Shown here: positions 45,501-58,276 of the stretch, piece by piece
How the letters are laid out: the number at the start of each line of letters is the position of its first letter
How positions within the stretch are numbered: the stretch's first letter is position 1
NCBI GenBank assembly: GCA_004794785.1
Contig: SJOL01008829.1
Location: 1,144,149-1,208,148, forward strand
Length of the DNA: 64,000 nucleotides
Direction: 5' to 3'
From: Opisthorchis felineus
Lineage: Eukaryota; Platyhelminthes; Trematoda; Opisthorchiida; Opisthorchiidae
Notes under the pieces: model-generated
The model's input: only the letters and a program-made list of their open reading frames with translations
The model's database searches: none
Told to the model about the DNA's origin: nothing
Position numbers and translations under genes: made by a program

Positions 45501-48500
45501 GCAATAATCAAATCCAGAGCAAGACCGTTGTTCAAAGAACTCGTTTAAAGTGCTGAAAAATGCATTTACACACCACAGGACTACTGGGGGAAAACTCACT
45601 TTGACCACTGTTACGCAATAGTCTCACTCGTTCAGCGACATTGCCCAGTAGAAGTGCAATCTGGTAGTGACTGGATGTGTCTTTTCGAATTTCGGCTAAA
45701 CAACCAGACAACGTTTTAGATCAGTATACAGAATAATGCAATTTAAAGCAGCGCAAACAAAATATAATACATCACATCAGTACCTATGTGATCCTCATAC
45801 CAGACGTAAAGTAACAGTATGAAGAAGGACTGTGCAGACTGCAGTCAGGTAACCACACTCCACCACTTGGTGACCATTTCATCATCACACCATAATCAGT
45901 GACAGCAGCACCAGATGAGAACACTGGTGCTTCACTGCCGTACAGTCACGTCAACTTATGTGAATTAGGCCTCATAATGGGAAGAAGGAAGTAGGACTAT
46001 TTGTCTCTTAGGTTAGTCCGGGGACGTGGGTGCTCAGGAAGCAAAATAAAGGAAACCTACGAAATCCATCAACATTACTCTCAATAGCATACCCACTGCT
46101 CCTCGCCACTGTCAGTCGAAGTGGCGAGTCTTTGGACAGCGGTAGTGCGGGACCTATTTCAGATGCGGTTAAATCGCGCTTCTCTACCAGTCGCATTATG
46201 CTTCTGGCGGCGAGCGCGCAAAGCAGGACAGGAAGCTGTCCGGATTTAATGCCCCTATTTACCAAGACCAATTATGCAGCTAGTGCGGTATTGGATGGTG
46301 AATGAGTGAAATCTTAGTGCAGCGGGTTAAGTTCCATCAGAGCATCGAGGACCAGAAAGAACCACAGATCTTTACATGGACGCATCGCTTTCCCGAAAGC
46401 ATCATTAACATTTGTTGAGGCTGCTATGAGTTGCCAACAGACTGGAAAATAGGTTCAACTACATGGGTTATGCCGAATCAATCCAACCGCATACATTGGG
46501 CACGTTATGACATATCAGTTGTAGCAGTCTTACGAATCCATTGTGTTATCTGTCCTCTCGTGACCCGCCGACCATATTCAAAACGAATCAATGGGTGACA
46601 AGCCCAAATGGGGTGCACCAGTGGGCTGGTCCATTCGGTCTGGTTTCTTACGTTCAGCTAACCAGACCGGTAAGTGATCCATCATCGGTTAGGCTTGCTC
46701 GGGTTAGCTGTGAGCGAAGGCAGTAGACACGCAGGCTCGAGTGGCAATCAAATCGAGTGGGTTTGGATAAAGCTAACTGGGGCCGTGCACTCTAGTGGTA
46801 AACATAAGCGATGCAAACTGATTCGTCTCCTAGTCGTTCCTTCTGGCAAGTTAATCGACTGATCGAATGTGTTCCATATGGAGCTGGTCTTTCAACGGTC
46901 CAAGGTCTGAGGTTACAAGGCAACATAGAACTTCAGGTGAGACCAGCACTGTACAAGATGACAACACTACCGGTCAATAGTGATGCGGACTTGAGAAACG
47001 GAGAACGGACTCGAACTCCGACTATCAAACCAGCAACACCCCGCTGTTTTAGTCAGCATTACGGCTTACACCGATCGGCGACCTTGAACAAAGATCAACC
47101 GAGTTCAATTGCCGTAGGGTCAATAAGAAAATTGGTCCATAAACAATGGCGAACACCGCTCCGTACAACTTAATCACAGCCCATGGTTTTACATTAACAA
47201 ATAATGCAAAATCATGGGCACTGTACAGCTGTCTTTTCCTTCTTAGAAATCAGGACGAAACAGCAGTACAGTGTCTCTCAACATTTCAGCGGGACGAGAT
47301 CTCCATTGAGACTTTCCAAATTTTCTCATACTATCAGCAAATCAGTTTATTTTTTGCCAAGAAACCCGACAAGGTAGTACTCACCAATCTTCATCATCTT
47401 CTGCAGCTTTTCCAAGTTCCCAGTAATCAGGTAAAGGAAAGTTAGTTTATCGAAATTCTTCGTGCGTTGGTAGGCCATTTCCACAATCTGATGGTTTCCT
47501 TGGCGCAGTGCGAGCTCTCCCAGACGTTCCCAGCAAGCCTTATCATCCAAAGCACGAGCAGCTTCGAGGCCGACTTCTAATTGCCCACAATCCATCGCCA
47601 GGGAGAACCGTGTCCTAGTATCCTTGACAAAATGTAGCGCGACCTCCGGATAACCTTTCTTTTCTAAATAGCCTATGATTGCCTGACCAACCAAATTCGA
47701 ATTGCGTACCATGTGCAACACCTAAGAGGGTGGGTAAAAAGTGAGTTTGATTTGTCAGAACTAAAAAATTAAACATGGAGGCAATAATTATCGACTCGTT
47801 AGGGTGGCAGGTTATCCAAAACGTTCATTGAGCTACCCGACACATGACAAAGGCATACCTCATCATAGCGACGATTGACAAGTGCCAACTTGAAGCGATA
47901 TTCGGTTGGGTCAATCGAAAGGACCAAGGGAGCATAGTCACGATCAAGACAGAAGACTGAATTGCCACGAACACGCGTGATGTAAACCGGCAGTTCCAAA
48001 GTACGAATTATGCCGTTATCACTAAAACATGTTTATGCGATAGAAAGACTAACCGTTAGCAATTTCAAAACATTTACAATGAACGAGGACAGAGCAACGT
48101 GCTCATCATGGCAGTGAGACAATAACGAGAAACAAGTTTGTTAGTGGGACTGTATAGAAGTTCTTTAAATCGAACGGTTACCTTGGCATGGACATCAAAC
48201 CTATACCCGGAAAATTTAACTGCTTACATTGCAGCACGACATAGGTGCTAGTAATCCATCATACATCAACATTACAACACCGAACTTAAAAGTCTATCTT
48301 AGTCCACCGAAAAAAAACAGCGTTTAGGACAGAGAGACAGGATGATGCGAGGAAAAAACCACGCCTGGTCGCAACTTACTGTTCGATGGACAAGACTCAA
48401 ACGACCAGTTGAAAAAGTAATCTTTACCAAACCCTTCTGAAACGAAGTCTCAAACGATTTGACTCGGGTGGTGCAACATTCTTGGTTACCAGGAGCGTTT

Positions 48501-51500
48501 CGTAAGCTAAAATGAACACCAATGGGTCAGTACTTGATCCAATCACACCTAGGCAACCGAGACCAGGTGTCAGGAGCGTCTCCTGGTTCCCCAACAAGTT
48601 GAACATCCACTGAGCGATACAAGTTAGGGTTACCCAAAGACTCAAAACGTGGCAGGAGAGAACATCAACTGGATGAGTTGCAAAACTGACCCTTACTGTT
48701 CACAAAACAGCGGGAAAGACTAGACATGTGACAGTTTCAAGTTGGGAAAAATCACCGTACCCGTTCAATAGCGTGTACTTGATGTGATTGCTTGTGGTGT
48801 AGACAAACACCCCGTGCTCCTCCCAAGCCCCACTCTTGATTCGGACGGTTTCATGTATGGTCGCCTTGATGTCAAGGGTCCGATCGCATAAATACAAGTA
48901 GAGTTTAGTGAACATTGCCACATGCTGGCCGTCAGGAGCCCAAACAACGTGACGGATGTACTGTGAAGAAACAGAGAGGAGATTAATAGCGAATGACCTA
49001 ACGGATTCTCAAGAGATATACAGAAGGTAGATGAATGCGTTGGAATGTTGGTAGCACGGGCGTATTCATCGGCAATTGATAAGGTGGCTTTTAACCTGTC
49101 CGCCGAGCTGGGCAATTGATTTGCAGGAGTTTCGTCATGATTCGAGGAAACTACGTATGTAATTATGTAAGCTTTCGCTTACATAGTTTGCAAAGAGTGG
49201 CTTTGAGCTACAACCTGAGTGTGACTGTTGATAATCATTGCATTCGGAGTTCGATTGGTCCTTTCGTGACCTGCATCGCGTCGTGGTCCCCCTTCCTGTT
49301 GCTTGACTGATTGATGGTGTACCTTCCATTTTTAGTAGTTTGCTGTCGACATCCTGAGTGGCCCATACCAAACTTCGGTTTATATTCATGAGCCTGGTTG
49401 GTTGATTTGCATGCCCCCTCCCAGCGGGGCTCCTGTTATTTTTGGCTCGCTTAGGAGTCGGATTCGATTATCCTTGATGAGAGCTGCAAATTCCGGTTCA
49501 ATTATTCTTCCGCTACAATCCAGATGTCTTTTTGCTTTGGTTCTATCGGTTCTTGCATAATGCTATTAGTAGTATCCTTTCGGTCATCTCCGAAGTGATG
49601 TATGGCAGTGTAAATGTTTTGCTTGTGCTTTGGGTAGTCGAGTTGGTTGAGTTGCGTTTTCTCAGAGATCTTCGGATGAAATTCCCTGGGTAACCGTCTC
49701 TTTGAAAGACTTTGTATAAGCGTCGCTCTTTTCTGCCTTGGAGTCCACTGTGTTGTAGTGTTTTAAATCGCTTGAATAGAGTCCTAATGCAGCTCTGTTT
49801 GTGATGGTTGCTGAGTTCAGGATTTGACTCAGTTAAGAATCCGACTACCAAACGAGCCAAAAATAAAAGAAACCCTACTGAGAGAAGACGTGCAAACGAA
49901 CCACCCAGGCTCATGAATGTAAACCACAAAATAGGTATGGACCGATCAGGATGAAGACAGTTAACTACTAAAAATGGATGGTACATCATCAACTAGTCAA
50001 ACAACAGAAAGGTGGACCATGGCGCAATACAGATCACGAACGGACCAGCCAGAAGAGAAAATAATGGACGACAATTTCAACATGTGGTGTGGCAATCGAA
50101 CGCAAGAAATACATATCACAACGAAACACAGATCACGATGGGATCAACCAAACTCGAAGTGCGATGATTATCAACAGCCAATCAGGTTATGGCTCGAAGC
50201 TGCTCGTTGGAAACTACAAGCGTACGAACGAAGAGAGAGAGCGCGTGCGAGGATGTCTCTTCGAATGGTGACGAAAAGTCCGCAAGTCAACTGCCAAGCT
50301 CGGCGGACAGATCAACAGCCACCTCATCAATTAGCAACAGATGAATGTGTCATAATTCGCACCTTAAGATGAAAACAATGAAATAAAAAGCAGACGGAAG
50401 TTCCACCCATAAATCCTGCTAGGTTGAAAAAAAGGTGTCCGGAGGCCAGCCGCCCCTAATAACCGAACAGCACGTCGGTTGGACAAATGTGTCACGTGCG
50501 GGCTAAGGACCAAACGAAGACATGCCCTGATTGGTTAAGATGACAGCCAATCTGGATCGAGCACCTTTAGCTCGATGCTACTCGCCCCCTCACGGAGATT
50601 CTAGCACGATCTTGTGGAACACTCTGTGATTACCCTATAAATACAGTTGTAATAATGTTCCTTTGTCTCCATAAATGGCTGTCTGAAGCTACCGTGCCTT
50701 TTGATATACCATAGTGGGCGGAGCAGGAAGCCAAGGACCGACACAGAGTTGCACGACCGCTCAGCAAGTCACTTGAAAATCTACGAAAAAAATAGGTGAA
50801 GAATCGACGGCAAAAAGATATTACATTAATCTTTCCTAACAGATCGACAAGTGCGAAGACACACAACCGTCACATACTTTGGTGTTTTTTAGAGTAGCCA
50901 ATGTACGTTTGTTGATGACGTCGCACAAGCTGACTCCACTTGCATCGCGGATCAATAAATTGCCAGTACCCGCGTAGAAAAACTGATCGACACCAGTAAA
51001 GTTCACTCGTTTGACCTTTTCGTTGGCTAAATTTTTAATCAGCACCTGAAGTAGATTGAAAAGACAAAATTTGTGTTTTTGGTATCGAGGTAGTGGGACT
51101 GTTTGGTACTAGTCGACAAATGGGTAAAAGGCGTCAAAAATACAGCCACAGAAGCACCCTCCGTACCTGAATTGCATCATGCCACTTGGATACAATGGTG
51201 AGTTAGACTAGTGGTCCAGTCATTAGACGTTCGGGTGAAATGCTAAAGGATTCTATTCAATGCCATCGCGAAAGGCGGGAATGAAAAGCGAGAGTGCATA
51301 GCTACAATACAACCCAGAGGCACGGGAGCTGGGAAACTAGCAGGTTGTGCAAGCCTAAACAGGAACGGTGTAATCGAACACTGACACTCTCTGTTAGCTG
51401 CTCTACGTTTATCCTCCGGGAAGTAACTGTTTCCCTAGAACCGTTGACAGACGAATACCACACAGAGTAAGTTTTTTTGGTAGAAGCATCAAAAGATTGT

Positions 51501-54500
51501 ACATCATGAACAGCTCCATCGCATTGGGTCAGTCGTACTTTCTCGCCAGAATTATGGATCCCTACGGTAGCGGGTACGTGATTAAGGTGTTGCTACGATA
51601 CATGAAAAAATTAACAGAACTCACCGTTCCCGTGCTTTCCAATACGGCAAAACGATTTCTCCCGACCCAAGCTACTGCACATCCCGTACCAGACCGACTT
51701 TCTGCATGTTGCGGCTCACCGCCAGTCGTGGCATCTTTGGGTAGCATGTATAGATCGTAGACCATGTTGTTTGTTGTAGTCAACGAAGATGTATTCACAT
51801 TGCCAGAATCCGTCTCCCTGTTGCGACTCAACACCAACACAGCGTTTTCAATCGGGTTGTAAGCCAAGGTCACGGCAAGACCGCGTCCTCTGGACAGAGG
51901 AAAACAAAGGGGGTTTCGCGCAGAGGGATAGGACTATAGCTGGAAACTGAACTTAAAACCTTGCACTATAAACACGATAGAGGTTATGGAGAACAAATTG
52001 AAGAACGAGAGCCAATGGGCTTTGGGATAAGGTGGGTATACAGGCATCAAACGTAACGAATACATAAAAACTGAAGTACCCATGTACACAGTATTACGAT
52101 ACTTCATAGCTCTACGAACCCTTTTATGAGACAGGAACTTCCTTTGGTGAATAGCTTCTCTGCGTTTAAGTGACAAAATTAATCCCCAAAACCGACACCT
52201 ATCTAATTCGGAGTATGACCGGATCGTTCGAATTTTTGTGTGTGGTAAAAGCCAATTCGCTTCTGTTACGCAGTCCGAGGTTAATGTATGCCTGATAAGG
52301 GCCGCAAAATTGAGGTGTACCGGTATACAAGCATACGAAGAGATAATGGTCAAACCAGTGACCGGCACTAGTATGCGAACATACAAATCTGCATAATGCC
52401 TGATTTGATAGCATAAAATGCGCAATGGAACTAATTTTGAGAATAACGGATTAGCTTACCTCTCACTATTTGACCGTCTTAGAGATGTGAAGATTATGCG
52501 GGAGGTTCGATGGAGGATACTGTAATCTTTGAAGTTTACATACCTCGGTAGTTGTATTAGCTCTGACGGTGTGAGTGCATGAATCTCAAAGACACGAATC
52601 ACGTGCACCAATCTGCAAGACATGGACTCTGCGGACAGATGATGTCAGAGATGTCTCAGTGGTAAGAGCGCGAATTTACTGACCGGAAGGTCCGTGGTTG
52701 GAACTCGACCTCTGCATCTCGACTTATCCTGTCTGGGCTTGGGCAACATGGCAGTATCCCAGCCCTCGTGTTTCCTTAGGGTGGCATCGCAGCTAAGCAC
52801 CGAAAGAGTGCTACAGCTGAACGATTGTTGATGTGAGGCGTCTTCAGGTTTTTGACCACCGATGTCCTGGAAGTGCTGCTTGTGACGGGTGGCGTCAACG
52901 AATTAGCAACGAGGTAATTAGAAAACGGATATCCCGTTGTGCAGTAGGTATACCTGCCACGAAAAACATCTAACACCATCAGCTGCGATGCAACGCATGC
53001 CGAATCATCGCCTACCAAGAGTGTTCTTCTCCAAGCCTAGTTCAGAATGGCGCAAACCGCGAGCTGGACAAAGAGTAACTTGGTGGAAGAGGGATTAGGT
53101 ACTTAGATGTTGTTGGTACGGCCCGCCTTCCAGAATAGGGCCCCTGTGGCTCACCCCCTGCGTTTGGCTTGTAACAATGCAAGAAACATCGGCTAATCGA
53201 TGTCAGTGGCGTCCATGCGGTCATTTTCTTCCCAGACTGTCTGGTTGCGCGCTTGGAGGTGAAGGCACCTCGGAGTGCTGGTAATTGGCTAGCACCAGGT
53301 CTTCTAGATCCAGTCTTTTCCTTCCACATTAAGGCTTGTATTTAACAATTTAATAAACTTCGTGGCTGTACGGCAGTGAAGCATCAGTGTCAACACTGAT
53401 GTTGCTGTCTCCGATGATGACAGTAATTTCAATTAACTATTCGAGTCCGTTCCTCAGCTCAGAACTTCGACTTTGTCTTGTGTAGTGTGTCCAATTTGGT
53501 GAAACGGGCCTGTATTTTGACTGACTTAATCACAGAGCAAGTTAATTTCATTCATCAGTTGCGCTTAGGTCAATGATGGTTTGCCTTTGTCGACATAGAA
53601 GTGATTGACACATGAACACTTTGGCTGTCCATGCAAGGCACTTTGGGTAGTTGATAACGCAAGAGGTCGTTAATAACACCGTGGGCACAGCTGCTGAACC
53701 ATATTTAAAAACTATGTGCTCCAGCCAGTTTTATTATTTCAACCTTTGTAATTGGTCACGGTTCGGTTTCGTGACAAATCAGACGCTGCAATCATGGAGA
53801 GACAAGTATTATTCTCTGTGAGAAGGCTTTAACGATGGATAAGTGAACCGACAGTAGCGTAAGTATTTGTTTCGTTGGATAAGACAGAATATCACGTGTA
53901 CGCCTAAACAGCATGAAAACACAAGTGTGGGTGGATGAAGGACTCGCTTATACCCAAGTATATGCCAGAACTCGACGTCCAACCGAAAAAAACTAGCGTC
54001 ATTACAAATGAAGAACAAAGATGTGGATTTTTAAGGATTTCCAAAAACAAGAATTTTTGAATTCGGAGGCATTTATTGAGTTTTCAATGGAGATTTCGTC
54101 CTTTAGATGGAGTCAATCTACGCTGAAAAGCCGAGAAGCACAGTACAGCTGTTTAATTCTTATTGGGAATCATCGGCAGTGCGCATCTCACGGAACTCAA
54201 GTTTTAAAGCCCAGGACCTCCTGGTTAGTAGTTGAAAACTTAACCGTTCGGTCACGCGCAGCTGATCAGCAATGTGATTAAATGCACTCAACCTTCAATC
54301 ACGGAATCCACGTCACGTGGTCACGTGTTGACTGGCTACTTGTGTGACGACTTCTCATATGGAAGGTTGACTCATCGTGTAAACTACTCTTTCTTCTGAG
54401 CCACTTATTGTTTGTTGGTAGTACGCGGAGAGTGGAAAAATTTTTAGTGCACAGCCTCAAGGTGGAAATTCCTAGCTTTTTGCATGTGATAGAACATTAA

Positions 54501-57500
54501 GTTAAGTAGAGCATGAGGGTGAGAACAACTTACTCTCGCAGTTGTATAATTGGGATATCCTTCGTTACGTTCAAATCCAAGCGACGAAGAAATGGGAGTT
54601 TAACATAGAAAATGAAATCTTTGTGCACGGCAAACGCTGGCCGTTCACGTTCTAACTTGAAAACAACAAAGCCGGTATCGTGACCAGCAGCAAACAAATT
54701 GAGCTTGGGGTGAGCGGCTACAACCCAGAACCGATCAGAATCACGCCGAATTGTGGTCAGACAAGTCCGCTTGACCAAATCCCATACACGGATAGACTTA
54801 TCTTCCGAATCCGAAAGGAGCAGGTCTTGCCTTGGATGGAACAAGGCACAACTGACATTATTGTAGTGTCCACGAAGAGTATCAAGCTCCCACGCTTTCG
54901 ATTCTGTAACCCAGGAAATCGAATTAAAATGAAATACTACTACAAATATGAAGGATGGATGGTTAGGGAAATGATTTAATGTCGTATGTGTGATCCTTAG
55001 GGGCTATGAAAGAACAGTTAAATTTTCCACACTGAGCAAATAACTTCAACCAGGCTCTATGAAACGTAACTGACCACGATCTACGGTGAATAGTACATAA
55101 GAGGTACACATAATAAACAGTCATGCGCATCGATGGTGCGCGGCGCTCATCCAAACTGAGGGAAGCTACTGAGGCAGGTTTGATGTAGCCGGAGAAAAGC
55201 CCCAACATACCTGTCGAAGAACACCTGGAACTCCGACCACCACCTTATATCGCATAATTACACTAATGACGTCACTAAATTGTCTCTAGAACGGCGGCGT
55301 GTGGATTTATGCTAAACATGGCGACCGTTGAAAAACTAAAATTCGGAAATAACCGTAATCTAGTTCGAACAGAAGGAACAATACAGCTACGAGTTTCGTT
55401 ACTTCCAGGAGATAAATTGTACAATCCGCCACAAGCGGTCCAACTCTGGTAGAGGCTATCAGTTTAGCCATCGAATAACCACCAAAGCTGAAGTATAAAC
55501 GGGATAACGATGAAGGATTTGACATATGAAATATGACAGAACTAAGTGATAATGATCTTACTTTGAGCAGTGCAGCTGGTTGGCTGCTCAAATAACGGAA
55601 TATAAAACATCGTCTCAGAAGGGTTTGATAAAGAATAGGTGGGTTAATAGCTGGGCGACGTTTTACACTTGGTAAAAATCTTCGTCAGGCCAAGTGAGTA
55701 GGTGGGCCGAATCAAGTCATGTTCACACCATTTTTACATCCATTCAATAAGGTTTTAACGATCGTAAAAAGGCGGGGACGTGAATAAAACTAGCAGTCAA
55801 TTCCACGATTTTTCTCACCTGTCATACGCCATAGTTTGAGCAATCGATCATCCGCTGCTGAAACCACGATAGGCAGCGATGGATGAAAAGTCACCCAGTT
55901 CACGCCACGGTCATGTCCTTCCATCACATGGCGTACGACAACGTCACCAGTGCCAAACAACTCGGCGTGGCCAGCTGTTCCAACTCCGGACCCGCCATGT
56001 CTGGATGAACCAGTCATTTGGCGCATGTGTTCCTTGGAAAAACGAAATGCGAAAATCGGTGGGAGAATTAGTCTTTCCAAGCTGAAGCTATATAAATAAA
56101 ATCCCACCTAAAGGCCGAAACGCGATGAAGTGGATATTGGTAAAACGAAACAGGTCGACGATACTCGGTTTCCTGTCGAGATCCATCTCTAAATGGTTTG
56201 AGGCAACCACGAAGAGAGTAAGTCCACGCACTGGCAGTCTCACTGAGTACATGTGGTTCGTAAATCAAACTTGAAATTTCTGAAGTGTATCTACCCAGTC
56301 CTCACAAACATCCCAGAGCGGAGAACAGCCGCGAAACGAGTAAAGCTAAACCGTGAATGAAAAATATCGCTTTCTCCGTGCGAAGAACCGACAGCCCGAG
56401 TATGGGAAGCAATGTTCTTGACCCAAGTCAAAAGTTTACAAAAAACGTACGCGGACTAATTTGTTTTGGGAAATGACATGAGCTACTTATTAGTTCTTAG
56501 GAAGCTTGTGAGCAGTACAAGTAAAACCACGACAGAGACTTGAGTTTGGAACCACTTTACGAATTCCCCATGGGCTCAACATTAAGGTTTACATGAAATT
56601 CCGCCGATTCGAACAACAGAGACTAAGCATAGTCCCAGGAGGCTAAAAGACCCTCTCAAAGAGGACGGTGCGTCTCTACCCGGTAGATGTCTTTACAAAA
56701 TGATACGCACAACTTGGTCCGTACCGAGAATGTGTAGGTGAATGAACTTGCAATACTGATACGGCAGTGAAGCATCAGTGTCAACACTGATGTTGCTGTC
56801 TTTGATGATGATGATGATTGCAATACTGAGACCCTGATATAATATGGTGTTTTGGTGAAAAATGTTAGGGCAGACCACCTGTTGAGGGCTAATGACGCAT
56901 AACGCTGATCCCATCTGTCTGACGTCTGCGCCAAGTTGTCAAACCAGGAACAGGCGAGTCATGGGTCAGATTCACCTGAGTTTAATTACGATCTGGCCTA
57001 ATGGAGTTTTACATTCGTTGATGCGCACACTCCACGTCGGAACCCATTATTAGTAAACGACCCAACCACCTAATGCTGAGCTGTACACGTTGCTCTAGTG
57101 ATTCGGATTCATTGCCAACTGTTCACATAAGCATCACTTTATTGCGAACACGCTGTTGCCAGCTAACGCCTACCATACCATGAAGGTAGTGATGATCAAA
57201 CGTTTGGATCCATCTAATGTCGTCGGGCAAGACCGCCGTTATAGTCGTCTTGCGGGCACGACCGGTCAGCTTCAGTGAAATTCGTTTCTGATACAGCAAC
57301 TGATGCGAATTCACAAATGTTGCTTGCGCTCGGATAATGCATGCACTAGCTTCTCTTGTCGTGATACAGCCATGTCTTATGCAATTGTTCAGATAGGCAA
57401 ACTAGCTAACAAAACTAAGTTCGTGTGTCCGGAGAAGGATAAGGAGGAACTCAAAATACTGAAGTAGTACCTTGCACCTTGAAGGCGCAAAACACACCAA

Positions 57501-58234
57501 AAATACGGATTACATCCAAAATTGTCTACAGTAGTGTGTGGACTGATGGCTATCAAACAACAAGACAATGTCATCTACATAGTCCAAAACTATCAGTCTT
57601 TCTCTAGACGTAATTTCTATACTAAGAGCCTCGATCCCTTAAAGTGTGCATTTCAAGATAATATCGGTGGCAAAGCTAAACAGGAGGGAAGGTCACCTTG
57701 CCGAACCCCATCAGTTGTAGGAAAACCTCTGGACAGTTTCACAAATGGGGCTAACAGTCCTAACGGATGTGCCTACGAGGGGAATAATGCTAATGGGATG
57801 GGGCCGCCACACTACGGCCCAGTCTCTTCGTGAGGGTCTGAGATCCGGTAGTTAGTACGTGCGCGCTTGGAAACACCCCATGCCAGCGTCACGTATAAGG
57901 GTTGTTACCTGTTCCCAGTTGCGGCTAATGTTTTCTGATGTGACCGCTTTCAAGGCACTACACAGTGGGCTTTGGTATGTTTGCTTAATACATGGACCCG
58001 AAAGCTTTTCGACTGCTAAACGGGAAGTTTGTTCCTAAGGTTACCCGGGAAGTTCTGTGAAAATCGGGAGGGCATAATCTGAATCAGTGGTCAGTAGTGG
58101 AGTATTGAACCTCATCATTAGTAGCCAATGGCTACGCGATCCATCTGGCTCTACAGTTGTTGAGCAGTAGGGGGGGGGGACGTCAGATATCACGACTTCC
58201 ATTGTGCCTAACAACCAGTAATAATGATAGAAAT

Positions 58235-58276
<42 letters not shown>

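Larger units (their letters stand above)
51890..54533. other. COPA intron 54533-51890
   Basis: It contains a SINE copy (52648-52830) and the 42-bp hairpin repeat (53369-53410). A minus-strand frame of 163 codons (52425-51934) has no recognised motif. Confidence 0.5.

Noticed and set aside
58170..58179. Run of ten G, possible quadruplex
   Set aside because: A single G run cannot form an intramolecular quadruplex, and no further G runs are near.
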